The notes beneath the pieces are model-generated. The model made no database searches. It was not told where the DNA came from and was given only the letters and a program-made list of their open reading frames with translations. The position numbers were made by a program, and so were the translations under genes. DNA of 64,000 bases from Neohoeflea coraliihabitans (GTDB lineage: Bacteria; Pseudomonadota; Alphaproteobacteria; Rhizobiales; Rhizobiaceae), in contig NZ_JAHWQX010000001.1 of NCBI RefSeq assembly GCF_019334345.1, positions 186,001 to 250,000 of the forward strand, given 5' to 3'. Shown here piece by piece: positions 1 to 8,032 of the stretch (within the stretch, counting starts at the first letter, position 1; the number at the start of each line of letters is the position of its first letter).

Positions 1-1
1 G

Positions 2-532
2 CGCAATCTCGATCAGGTGCCGGAAGGCATGACACCCGGCCTCGTCGCCGAATTCAGCCTCGATGGGCCGAAGGACGGCACCTATGCCAACGCCGTGCAC
101 GCGGCGGTCGTCGAGATCGACGTGCCGACCTCGAAGCTGACCCTGAAGCGTTTCGTGGTTGTCGAGGATTGCGGCACGATCCTCAACCCGATGATCGTCG
201 ACGGCCAGGTGCGCGGCGGCGTCGTGCAGGGCATCGGCTCGGCCCTGCTCGAGCATTTCGTCTACGATTCCGAAGGGCAGCCGCTGACCACCAGCTTTGC
301 CGATTATCTGATGCCGCTGGCGCCGGAAATCCCCGACGTTGAAGTCCACCACATCGAGACCCCCACCCCGCTGACGCCCCTCGGCGCCAAGGGGCTCGGC
401 GAAGGTGGAGCCATTGGACCGGCGGCGGCAATCGCCAATGCCGTGTCCGATGCGCTCGGGACCGAAGTGGCTTCGACACCGCTCAATGCCAGCGCCATCT
501 GGGATCTGAGCGCGCATCTGCGGAGCGCATGA
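2..532 (+). CDS. Molybdenum hydroxylase large subunit (xanthine dehydrogenase/CoxL-like), C-terminal part
   Basis: The reading frame is open from the window edge, so the N-terminus lies outside; about 176 C-terminal residues are visible. The motif GAKGLGEGGAIGPAAAIANAV is the C-terminal molybdopterin-binding signature of the xanthine dehydrogenase/aldehyde oxidase/CO dehydrogenase large-subunit family, with the glutamate of GLGE as the expected catalytic base at the Mo centre. The segment VVEDCGTILNP is also typical of these subunits. Such proteins hydroxylate aromatic or aldehyde carbons together with FAD and 2Fe-2S subunits, which would lie to the left. The CoxL active-site loop that separates true CO dehydrogenase from other members is not in the window, so the substrate cannot be called. 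A hairpin terminator follows directly after the stop. Confidence 0.85.
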   Translation, partial: RNLDQVPEGMTPGLVAEFSLDGPKDGTYANAVHAAVVEIDVPTSKLTLKRFVVVEDCGTILNPMIVDGQVRGGVVQGIGSALLEHFVYDSEGQPLTTSFADYLMPLAPEIPDVEVHHIETPTPLTPLGAKGLGEGGAIGPAAAIANAVSDALGTEVASTPLNASAIWDLSAHLRSA

Positions 533-556
533 AAAAGGCACCCGCAGGCGCCTTTT
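533..556. terminator. Bidirectional hairpin terminator
   Basis: AAAAGGCACC (533-542) pairs with GGCGCCTTTT (547-556) around a four-base loop, with one A-C mismatch. The A-run and T-run flank the stem, so it can end both the molybdenum hydroxylase transcript on the plus strand and the convergent 2-hydroxyacid dehydrogenase transcript (stop at 581) on the minus strand. Confidence 0.7.
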
Positions 557-580
557 CCGTCCCCGATGCGGATCGCCGCT

Positions 581-1561
581 TTAAAATCCGGCCTTCGGAT
601 TGACCTGATGCAGCGGGGCTTCCCCCTGTTCGACGCGCCGGATGTTGGCGGCCACATCGCGCGCTGCGGCATCGGGAACCGTGATGCTCGCCAGATGCGG
701 GGTGATGTAGACGTTCTCCATTTTCCAGAACGGGTGATCGCTGCGCAACGGCTCCGAAACAAAGACATCAAGCGTTGCGGCACCCACCTGTCCCGACCGC
801 AGCGCTGCGAGCAGATCATCCTCGTTGACCACCTCGCCGCGCGACGCGTTGACGAATTTCGTCCCCGGCTTCAGCGCATCGAACACCGACTTGTCCAGCA
901 TGCCGCGTGTGCCCGTCGTCAGGGGCATCATATTGACCAGAATGTCGACATCGCCGAGGAAATTCTCCCACTCGCCCGGATCGGAAAAGCATGCCACGCC
1001 GTCGATCTGCTTGGGCGCGAGATCCCAGCCGCGCACATCGAATGTCAGATCGGCCAGGCTGCGCGCCGCAGCCGAACCGAGCGCTCCGAGACCGAGAACC
1101 CCGACACGGATACGATCGAGCGGGGTTGGATGGATATAGCGCCATTCCGACTGGCGTTGCGCCTTTTCGAAATCCGGCATGTCGCGCGCATAGCGGATGA
1201 CGGCGAACAGAACGTAGGAGCGCATCAGCGCCATCATGCCCGAATCCGACAGCCGGCAGATCGGCACCTCGGGCAGGTCGGCCCGTCCGGTCAGGGAATC
1301 CACCCCGGCGCCGAGATTGACCACCAGCTTGATGTTCTTGTACGGCGCGAAAAAGCCCTCCGGCGGCCGCCATGCCAGCACATAGGTAATGTCATCGGCA
1401 TTGCCGACATCCGGATAGATGCGGATATCCAGGCCCGGATAGGCCGCCTGCAAAGCGTCAGCCCACTCGGTCGGATCGTCGAACTGCGAATAAAACAGCA
1501 AGGCCCCGCGCGATGTCTCCCCTTGCGGCGCATGCTCCTTGAGCGTGATATCGGTCTTCAT
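581..1561 (-). CDS. D-2-hydroxyacid dehydrogenase, glyoxylate/hydroxypyruvate reductase A type
   Basis: This 326-residue protein has the NAD(P)-binding signature GVLGLGALGSAAARSL in its middle, NASRGEVVNEDDLLAAL further on and a closing TPHLAS histidine motif, as in GhrA-type D-isomer 2-hydroxyacid dehydrogenases that reduce glyoxylate or hydroxypyruvate. The frame is open further upstream, but the ATG at 1561 is chosen because an AGGTGG ribosome-binding site precedes it and family homology begins soon after. It lies 195 bp downstream of dctM on the same strand and may be the last gene of the TRAP operon, which would fit reduction of an oxo-acid formed from the imported substrate. That link is inference; the intervening 195 bp shows no obvious terminator. 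Confidence 0.85.
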   Translation of the reverse strand: MKTDITLKEHAPQGETSRGALLFYSQFDDPTEWADALQAAYPGLDIRIYPDVGNADDITYVLAWRPPEGFFAPYKNIKLVVNLGAGVDSLTGRADLPEVPICRLSDSGMMALMRSYVLFAVIRYARDMPDFEKAQRQSEWRYIHPTPLDRIRVGVLGLGALGSAAARSLADLTFDVRGWDLAPKQIDGVACFSDPGEWENFLGDVDILVNMMPLTTGTRGMLDKSVFDALKPGTKFVNASRGEVVNEDDLLAALRSGQVGAATLDVFVSEPLRSDHPFWKMENVYITPHLASITVPDAAARDVAANIRRVEQGEAPLHQVNPKAGF

Positions 1562-1756
1562 CTTACCACCTGGTCGGTTGTCTGGCCGGACATTGCGTCT
1601 GTCCATCCGGCAATTCGGTCCATCTGCACGGCCGTGAAACGCACCTTTCGGGCACCTCTCGCGGCCTGTTCGGGTCAAGTCGGTCCGGACGGCCGATGAA
1701 TGGATCGGCTGCCTGGGGCCACCGCCCGAAGGCGATGACGAGCTGGTCAGGGGCCA

Positions 1757-3037
1757 CTACATCAGGGCATAGGGCAGCCAGGTCGAAAGGCTTGGCACAC
1801 ACACCAGCAGCAACAGGAACAGGATCATCGCCACCAGAAACGGCGTGTTGGCGCGTATGGTCGCCACCACGTCCTCCTGGCCGATCCGGGCCGCCACGAT
1901 CAGGGCCAGCGCCACCGGCGGTGTCACCTGTCCGATCACCACGGTGACAATCATCAGAATGCCGAAGTGAACGAGATCGATGTCGAGCGTGAGAAGGGTC
2001 GGCAGCAGCACCGGCATGATCATCGGGATCAGCGGATCAAGCACCATGCCGGCGACCATCGCGATCAACAACAACAGGATGATCTGCGGAATGACCGTCT
2101 CGAAGGGAAACAGCGACTGCAAGCCCTCGGCCAGCATGATCGGCACCCGTGCCTCCGACAGCGCCCAACCGAGCGCCACCGAAAATCCGACCACCAGCAG
2201 CACTTCGCCAGTCAGGATCGTGGCCTCCACGAGGACGCGCCCGAGGTCCTTGAGGCGCATCGTGCGATACACCCCCATGGCCAGGAAAAGCGCATAGGCG
2301 ACCGCGAAAGCCCCCGCTTCGGTCGGTGTGAACAGCCCGAAGATGATACCGCCCAGGATCAGCGCCGGCAGTCCCATCGGCAAGATGGCGCGCCGCCCGG
2401 TGCGCAAAAGCTGCAGCCAGGCAAACCCTTCCATCGGTTGCCATCCATGCCTGCGCGCCAGCACCCCGACCGTCAGCATCAGCGTGGCGGCGAGCAACAG
2501 GCCGGGCACGACGCCAGCGAGGAACATGGCCCCGAGCGAGGTCCCGGTCACCGCCGAATACAGGATCATCGGCGAACTGGGCGGCAACAGCACTCCGATG
2601 CCCGAGGATGTTGCCGTCAGCGCCGCCGACAACGGGCCCGGATAGCCATTCGCCTTCATCTTCGGGATCAGGATCGATCCCGAGCCGGCCAGATCCGCCA
2701 CCGATGTGCCGATCATGCCGCCAAACATCAGGCTGACCGCCACATTCACATGCGCCAGTCCGCCGCGCAGCCAGCCGAACAGGGCGGTGGCGAAGGCAAA
2801 CAGCCGGTCGGCAATGCCGCTGGCATTCATGATCCCCCCGGCCAGAATGAACAGCGGCAAGGTGATCAGGATGTAATCGTTGATCCCCGTCAGCATCTGC
2901 TGCGGCAACGCCAGCTGCCAGCCGCCGCTGATCAGCAGGAAAACGACGACCGAACTGGCCAGCGCGACAATGATCGGCATGCCGATGACGGCCAGGCCAC
3001 ACAATGTCACGATCGTCACGAAAGCGACCCACAGCAT
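1757..3037 (-). CDS. dctM: TRAP transporter large permease subunit
   Basis: The 426-residue protein is almost entirely hydrophobic, with about twelve predicted membrane segments. It carries family motifs such as LFILAGGIMNASGIADRL and the loop FGGMIGTSVADLAGSGSI, with PPSSPMI near the middle. DctM is the sodium-coupled channel subunit of tripartite ATP-independent periplasmic transporters, in the inner membrane. The start ATG shares one base with the stop codon of dctQ (TGATG), indicating translational coupling. Order in the operon is dctP, decarboxylase-like enzyme, dctQ, dctM. TRAP systems mostly carry carboxylates; the actual substrate here is unknown. Confidence 0.93.
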   Translation of the reverse strand: MLWVAFVTIVTLCGLAVIGMPIIVALASSVVVFLLISGGWQLALPQQMLTGINDYILITLPLFILAGGIMNASGIADRLFAFATALFGWLRGGLAHVNVAVSLMFGGMIGTSVADLAGSGSILIPKMKANGYPGPLSAALTATSSGIGVLLPPSSPMILYSAVTGTSLGAMFLAGVVPGLLLAATLMLTVGVLARRHGWQPMEGFAWLQLLRTGRRAILPMGLPALILGGIIFGLFTPTEAGAFAVAYALFLAMGVYRTMRLKDLGRVLVEATILTGEVLLVVGFSVALGWALSEARVPIMLAEGLQSLFPFETVIPQIILLLLIAMVAGMVLDPLIPMIMPVLLPTLLTLDIDLVHFGILMIVTVVIGQVTPPVALALIVAARIGQEDVVATIRANTPFLVAMILFLLLLVCVPSLSTWLPYALM

Positions 3038-3549
3038 CAGCGCGGCTCCCGCTTGAACACCGACGCCAGCACCGTGACAGCCAGCCCGGCAAGGGCGAAG
3101 AACACGCCGCCGATCATCACGCCTTTGGGAATGCGCAGGATCGGCGAGACATCACGCCCGAACAGAGCCAGATATTGCCATGTGAGATAGGCGCAGTAGA
3201 ACAGCACCGCCGAGCCCGCCAGGCCGCACACGATCGAAAGAACCCGGCGCACGCCAGGGCTGATGCGCCCGATCAGAATGTCGCAGCAGATCAGCGACTG
3301 GCGCAGCCCCGCCAGCACCATGCCGGTGGCAACGATCCAGACGAGGATGTTGCGGATCAGTTCCTCCGACCACGGCAGCGGCGAGGAGAAGGCGTAGCGG
3401 CCAACCGCATTGGCCAGCACCAGGGCCGCCAGCGCCGACATCAACACCATCGCCGCCGCCTCGAGCAGGCGCGTGAGCACCAGCACCGATTTCGCGCGCC
3501 AGCCGCTTGCCGCCGATGCCCCGGTTTCGGCATCGAGAAGCGGCATCAT
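3037..3549 (-). CDS. dctQ: TRAP transporter small permease subunit
   Basis: This 170-residue protein has four hydrophobic segments and the DctQ-type region RYAFSSPLPWSEELIRNILVW, where the P-WSEE element is the family hallmark. DctQ bridges DctM and the substrate-loaded DctP in the inner membrane. Its ATG at 3549 overlaps the upstream decarboxylase-like gene by four bases (ATGA) and its stop overlaps the dctM start by one base, so the three genes are translated from one message. The enzyme inserted between dctP and dctQ is unusual for a TRAP operon and probably acts on the transported compound. Confidence 0.92.
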   Translation of the reverse strand: MMPLLDAETGASAASGWRAKSVLVLTRLLEAAAMVLMSALAALVLANAVGRYAFSSPLPWSEELIRNILVWIVATGMVLAGLRQSLICCDILIGRISPGVRRVLSIVCGLAGSAVLFYCAYLTWQYLALFGRDVSPILRIPKGVMIGGVFFALAGLAVTVLASVFKREPR

Positions 3550-4364
3550 GACGGTGATCCCGCAGCGCTGCTCTTCGCCACGCGGCCCTCAAACAACATG
3601 CCGTAGCCCGGCTTGGCGCCATCGACGCCGAGGGTCTCCAGGCAATGCCAGAATGACGCCTGCACAGCCGAGATCACCGGCTTGCCGAGTTCTTTCTCGA
3701 GGGCGTCAATGACGGCCACGGACCAGAAATTGGTGCAGGAAATGAAGATCGCGCTGGCATCCGGCCGGTCCACCGATTTGACCAGCTCGTAGATGTCCTT
3801 CAGCGGCACCTCGGCAAGCGCCTGGTCCGTATCGATGCCGAGATTGGCCGAGGCCACCACCGGATGATCATTTTCTTCCAGGAAACGGATTGCCCGCTGG
3901 TGAATTTCGTCAAGATACGGTGTCGCCAGCGCGATCTTGCCGGCTCCGACCTTTTTCAGAGCCGCCAGCGTCGCGGTCGAAGCCGTCGTGATCTTCGGTC
4001 CCGGCACCCAGCTTTTCAGCTTCTTGGTCAGTCCCTCATCATAGGCCGTTCCGTGCAGGAACGAGGCGCTGGTGCCGCCAAAGCACAGGATATCGACCGG
4101 CGCCGACCCGAGAAGCTTGGCGGCCTGTTCAAGTTCAGGTGCCGTCATCATCGCTTCAATGCCGGCCAGCGTGACCTTCGGCAGCTTGATGCGCGTCGTG
4201 TGGATCGCCACGCCTTCCGCCGCCATGGCCCACATTTCCGATTCCATGACAATCGATGAGGCCATGAAGATCAGGCCGATCCGCGCCTTGGTGCCGTTGC
4301 CGTCATAGCGGAAGATGGGGGTGGCAGGACTTTCGTCCTGCCGGTTTGTTGCGCCCCTATTCAT
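3546..4364 (-). CDS. Asp/Glu racemase-superfamily enzyme, arylmalonate decarboxylase-like
   Basis: The 272-residue protein belongs to the aspartate/glutamate racemase superfamily. Two segments resemble bacterial arylmalonate decarboxylase: GGTSASFLHGTA (97-108), corresponding to GTSLSFYRG around Gly74, and PGYGMLF near the C-terminus, corresponding to PGYGRLF. The second catalytic cysteine is present (ISCTNF, Cys210, like Cys188 of the decarboxylase), while the first racemase cysteine position is Gly97. That one-cysteine pattern favours decarboxylation or cis-trans isomerisation over two-base racemisation. A free Cys94 nearby could confuse automated calls. The gene overlaps dctP by 8 bp and dctQ by 4 bp, placing it inside the TRAP operon. 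Maleate isomerase-like activity is the main alternative. Confidence 0.75.
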   Translation of the reverse strand: MNRGATNRQDESPATPIFRYDGNGTKARIGLIFMASSIVMESEMWAMAAEGVAIHTTRIKLPKVTLAGIEAMMTAPELEQAAKLLGSAPVDILCFGGTSASFLHGTAYDEGLTKKLKSWVPGPKITTASTATLAALKKVGAGKIALATPYLDEIHQRAIRFLEENDHPVVASANLGIDTDQALAEVPLKDIYELVKSVDRPDASAIFISCTNFWSVAVIDALEKELGKPVISAVQASFWHCLETLGVDGAKPGYGMLFEGRVAKSSAAGSPS

Positions 4365-5346
4365 TGATGCTGCTCTTCACGTCAGCCATGAAATCCTCAC
4401 CGACAACCTTGCCGATTTCCTCATGGATTTCAGCCGAGGCCTCCTGGAAAGGAGCCAGATCCGGAGCATTCACCGTAACGCCGGCCTCTTCGAAGATCGC
4501 CACGAGTTCGGCGTCCTGCTTGTCCGAATTCTCGTGCGTGACAGTCGCTGCCGCCTTCGCCGCATCCTTGACCGCGGTTTTCATCTCGTCGGACAGAGCG
4601 TCATAGGCGTCGCCATTCATCGCCAGCGTCACCGGGGTGTACACATGGTTGGTCAGCGAGATGTACTTCTGCACTTCGTGCAGCGAGAACTCCTTGATCA
4701 CCGACATCGGGTTTTCCTGACCATCGATCGTGCCCTGGCGCAGCGCCAGATACACATCTCCGAGGTCGATCTGCACCGGTGACGCGCCGAGCTTGGTGAA
4801 CGCCATGATGCGCGTCGGGCTGCCCGGCGTACGCAGTTTCAGACCCTTCAGATCCTCCGGGGTCTCGACCGGGCGTGTATTGTTCGACACGACGCGCACG
4901 CCGATTTCGCCAAACGCCAGCACTTCCAGATTGGCCGATTCGCGCAGCACTTCGGTCAGCTTCGCGCCAAGATCGCCGGCGAGCGCATCACGCGCCTGCT
5001 GCTTCGAGGTGAACAGGTACGGCGCATCGAAAATGGCGAATTGCGGTGCCAGCTGCACCACGCCGTCCGATCCGAGCGGCACCACCTGTGCCTGGTTGAC
5101 GCGCAGCATCTCGACCAGGGCAAACTCGTCGCCGAGCGAGCCGCCATCGAAAAATTCGATCTCGACTTCGTCGCCGGCTGCCTCGGCAAGATTGTCACGG
5201 AATTCCGCCAGCATCACATTGGTTGGATCGCCGGAGGTGGTTTCCACGGCAAGGCGAAGTTTGACTTCGGCCATTGCGGTGCTCGCATAAAGCGCTGCCG
5301 CCATGAGGGCGGCGGACGCAAATGCTGTGTTCTTGAAGATGCGCAT
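4357..5346 (-). CDS. dctP: TRAP transporter solute-binding protein
   Basis: The 329-residue protein starts with a typical Sec signal peptide (MRIFKNTAFASAALMAAAL, cleavage expected after STAMA) and continues with the DctP/SBP family sequence LRLAVETTSGDPTNVMLAEF. The stretch LKGLKLRTPGSPTRIMAF contains the conserved arginine that binds the substrate carboxylate in this family. It acts in the periplasm, delivering ligand to DctQM. The ATG at 5346 is chosen over longer options because the signal peptide begins there and GGAA precedes it. It is the first gene of the operon and diverges from the LysR gene across 271 bp, so LysR control is likely. Confidence 0.9.
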   Translation of the reverse strand: MRIFKNTAFASAALMAAALYASTAMAEVKLRLAVETTSGDPTNVMLAEFRDNLAEAAGDEVEIEFFDGGSLGDEFALVEMLRVNQAQVVPLGSDGVVQLAPQFAIFDAPYLFTSKQQARDALAGDLGAKLTEVLRESANLEVLAFGEIGVRVVSNNTRPVETPEDLKGLKLRTPGSPTRIMAFTKLGASPVQIDLGDVYLALRQGTIDGQENPMSVIKEFSLHEVQKYISLTNHVYTPVTLAMNGDAYDALSDEMKTAVKDAAKAAATVTHENSDKQDAELVAIFEEAGVTVNAPDLAPFQEASAEIHEEIGKVVGEDFMADVKSSINE

Positions 5347-5510
5347 GAGTGACTGTTCCTTTTTTGGTTTCGATGTGGTGACCAGCGTGTTCATCGATTT
5401 TTGCTGAGGTCCCCCGGGCTTGCCGGCCATACTGCCTTCGTCGCCGAAGCCGCGTCGCCACACGTGAGGTGACGGTCTGACGGTGCGCTGAGACAGCCTG
5501 GTTCAGACGT

Positions 5511-5547
5511 ATGCAAGCGTTGCTCCCTGTTTTCGAGAAAATGCAAC
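5511..5547. promoter_or_regulatory. Putative upstream regulator half-sites in the dctP/lysR intergenic region
   Basis: ATGCAA occurs at 5511-5516 and again at 5541-5546, exactly 30 bp apart in the same orientation. Between and overlapping them are the imperfect inverted repeats GTTGC...GCAAC (5519-5547) and TTTTC-GA-GAAAA (5530-5541). The same ATGCAA half-site forms the T-N11-A box at the lysR start, so these are candidate secondary or activation sites for the LysR protein on the dctP side. Confidence 0.4.
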
Positions 5548-5600
5548 AAGGGGAGTGTGCAGCCTTTCCCGATATCGGTAAAATACGAAATCAGAGGGTT

Positions 5601-5623
5601 TTGCATCGGAAAAAATTATGCAA
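5601..5623. promoter_or_regulatory. LysR box T-N11-A overlapping the lysR start codon
   Basis: TTGCAT (5601-5606), eleven bases, then ATGCAA (5618-5623) form a perfect inverted repeat of the T-N11-A type bound by LysR-family proteins. The right arm contains the lysR ATG itself (5618-5620). Binding there would directly repress lysR, the usual autoregulation of this family, and could activate divergent dctP. Confidence 0.65.
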
Positions 5624-6526
5624 TTTTCACTTCGTCTGTTGCGCTATGTCGTCACGGTGGCCGAACTGGGCAGCGTCACCCAGGCGTCGCGGAAATTGCG
5701 GATCTCGCAACCGGCCATCTCCGGCGCCATCGCTGACGCGGAAGCGCATCTGGGCACGCAGATATTCATCCGCCACCACGCGCGCGGCGTCTCGACCACC
5801 GCTGTCGGCGCCCGTTTCGTGCATGAAGCCCGCCTGCTGCTGCGCCACGCCGAAGATTTCGAGCGCTCGGCAGCGACCCTCGGCACGGGCATTGCCGGTG
5901 AGATCACGGTCGGCTGCTTCGGGACCCTCGCCACCCGCTACATGCCGGCGCTGCTTTCCGAATTTGCCCAGCGCATGCCCTCGATCACCGTTCAGCTGGA
6001 AGAGGGAAACCAGCAGGAAATCGTCGATGGCCTCGTGTCGGGGCGCATGGAGATCGCCATTGCCTATGCCTACGCCTTGCCGCGCGAGATCACCGGCGAG
6101 CCGCTGGTCGAGTTGCCGCCCTATCTGCTGGTCGGCGCCGACCATCCGCTCGCCCACCAGGACGAGATCAGTCTCAAGCAGGTGGCCAACGAGCCGTTCA
6201 TCCTGCTCGATCTGCCGCATTCACGCGAATATTTCATGAACCTGTTCAGCCTCTGCCACGTCATGCCGCAGATCGTGTACCGCTCGAAATCCTACGAGCT
6301 GATCCGCGGTCTGGTCGGCCATGGCCGTGGCTACACCATTCACAATGCCCTGCCGGGCACGTCGGTGACATACGATGGCAGTGAGGTGACGGCGCGCCCG
6401 ATCGTCGAAAAACTGCCACCGGTGCGGGTGACCAGCCTGCGTCTGCGCGACCAGACGATGCGCCCGGCAGTCAAGGCCTTTGCCGAGTTCCTGCCGGGGG
6501 CGTTCTCACCGGGCGGCCTGTTCTAG
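5618..6526 (+). CDS. LysR-family transcriptional regulator of the TRAP operon
   Basis: The 302-residue protein has the N-terminal winged helix-turn-helix of LysR regulators: LLRYVVTVAELGSVTQASRKL and ISQPAISGAIADAEAHLG in residues 7-50. A periplasmic-binding-protein-like effector domain follows from about residue 90. It diverges from dctP and its own start codon lies inside a perfect T-N11-A palindrome, so it should be autorepressed and should control the TRAP/decarboxylase operon in response to the transported compound or a catabolite. It converges with the PLP-enzyme gene 27 bp downstream. The effector is unknown. Confidence 0.92.
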   Translation: MQFSLRLLRYVVTVAELGSVTQASRKLRISQPAISGAIADAEAHLGTQIFIRHHARGVSTTAVGARFVHEARLLLRHAEDFERSAATLGTGIAGEITVGCFGTLATRYMPALLSEFAQRMPSITVQLEEGNQQEIVDGLVSGRMEIAIAYAYALPREITGEPLVELPPYLLVGADHPLAHQDEISLKQVANEPFILLDLPHSREYFMNLFSLCHVMPQIVYRSKSYELIRGLVGHGRGYTIHNALPGTSVTYDGSEVTARPIVEKLPPVRVTSLRLRDQTMRPAVKAFAEFLPGAFSPGGLF

Positions 6527-6553
6527 CCGCCCCTTCAAGATCGAACGCCGGGG

Positions 6554-8032
6554 CTATGCGGTGCTGGCGTTGAACTCTTCGATCATCCTGTCCCAGACCG
6601 GAACGATGTCCATCAGCCCGTCCCAGAAGGCCTGGTCGCGCCGCGCTTCGAACAATTCGAGCGGCGTGCCCTGCTGCTCGACCCAGGTGTAATAGCCGAG
6701 ATTGAAGATACGATCCTTCTCGGCGCGGGTCAGTTCCAGCATGTTGTCGGTGGCGATTCCGCCGATCTCCCGCCCGAACACTTCCGCAGCATCGAGTTCG
6801 GTGAACCCGTCAGGGAACCGGGTCGAGAGGGTCTTGGTGAACTGCGAGCCGTACATTTCCGCCGAATCCGTCGCCACCGTGACCAGCGCATCATCCGATT
6901 TCAGGTCAAGGAAGCGCGCCAGCTTGATGGCTGCCACCACATTGGCAAGACCCGAAAGACCCAGATGCGACAGGGATTTCAGCGTGTCCGCATCAACCCC
7001 CTTGTGGGCGCGCAGATAGTCTTGTCCGGCATCGCTGTTGAACAGCACATTCAGCGTATCGGAGCTGCGGTCAGACACGCCGATCACATAATCGCTTCCG
7101 AAAACATTGTGGATCAGCGGCACATGTTTATCGCCGATCCCCTGGATGTTGTGTTCGCCATAGCCATTGCGCAGCAGGGTCGGGCACTCGACCGCTTCGA
7201 CCGCCGCAACCTCCATGCCGAGGCTCGCCTTCAGATGATCGCCGGCGGCAATCGTTCCGGCCGAACCGGAGGCGCAGACGAAAGCGCGCGGGCGTATGCC
7301 GCTCTCCTCGCTCAGCGAGCGTGCCACCGCCTCGAGCGCCTTGCCCGTCACCGCCCGGTGAATGACGTAGTTGCCGAACTCGCTGAACTGGTTGAGGATG
7401 ACATTGCGCTCATCCTGCGCCAGTTCGTGGCAAGCGTCGTAGATTTCCTTGAGATTGCTCTCGCTGCCGGGGGTGCGGACAATGTCATCGGGATCCTTCA
7501 CCCATTTCGCCAGCCAGTCGAAGCGTTCGGCGCTCATGCCTTCCGGCAGCACGGCAACGCTGCGGCATCCGAGAATCGTTGAAATGGCCACACCGCCGCG
7601 GCAGTAATTGCCGGTGGACGGCCATACCGCGCGCTGCGATAGCGGATCGAACTGGCCGGTCAGAAGGCGCGGCAACAGGCAGCCATAGGCCGCCAGAACC
7701 TTGTGCGCGGCGATCATCGGGAAACCGGCGCCGAGCACGACGACGATCTTCGCCTTGACCCCGGTCAGTGCCTCGGGAAGCACCATGTGCCGCGGCATCT
7801 CCGCCTGCCCCTTGCGGTCCGCCCCGTTGTGCCAGTGCACCCGATAAAGGTTCAGCGGATCGGCACTATCGGGATCGACGTCGCTCAGCGCCTGCCGCGT
7901 CTCGCTGGAGATCTTGTCCGGCTTGGCGAGTTCGGCGATCGTCGGCAGACGCACGCCCTGATCCTTGAGATGATCGCGGGCGCGCTGCAGGCGAGCCTTG
8001 TCTACGGTTGTCTTGGCAAAGACCTCATGCAT
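6554..8032 (-). CDS. Fold-type II PLP-dependent enzyme (cysteine synthase/threonine dehydratase-like), function unknown
   Basis: The 492-residue protein is longer than typical cysteine synthases (about 310). It contains the probable Schiff-base lysine in MIAAHKVLAAYGC (Lys111), the substrate-loop motif PSTGNYCRGGVA (about 137-148) and a glycine-rich phosphate cup CASGSAGTIAAGDHLKA. The ATG at 8032 is preferred because it overlaps the upstream ammonia-lyase stop by eight bases and GGGAT lies upstream; an ATG at 8047 is possible. It is the last gene of a six-gene operon. A second PLP lyase acting on the same substrate family as its neighbour is a reasonable inference, but the reaction cannot be named. 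Confidence 0.75.
   Translation of the reverse strand: MHEVFAKTTVDKARLQRARDHLKDQGVRLPTIAELAKPDKISSETRQALSDVDPDSADPLNLYRVHWHNGADRKGQAEMPRHMVLPEALTGVKAKIVVVLGAGFPMIAAHKVLAAYGCLLPRLLTGQFDPLSQRAVWPSTGNYCRGGVAISTILGCRSVAVLPEGMSAERFDWLAKWVKDPDDIVRTPGSESNLKEIYDACHELAQDERNVILNQFSEFGNYVIHRAVTGKALEAVARSLSEESGIRPRAFVCASGSAGTIAAGDHLKASLGMEVAAVEAVECPTLLRNGYGEHNIQGIGDKHVPLIHNVFGSDYVIGVSDRSSDTLNVLFNSDAGQDYLRAHKGVDADTLKSLSHLGLSGLANVVAAIKLARFLDLKSDDALVTVATDSAEMYGSQFTKTLSTRFPDGFTELDAAEVFGREIGGIATDNMLELTRAEKDRIFNLGYYTWVEQQGTPLELFEARRDQAFWDGLMDIVPVWDRMIEEFNASTA

Noticed and set aside
1967-3190. 407-codon histidine/glutamine/arginine-rich frame antisense to dctM
   Set aside because: It is the complement of hydrophobic codons of a membrane protein, a known artefact.
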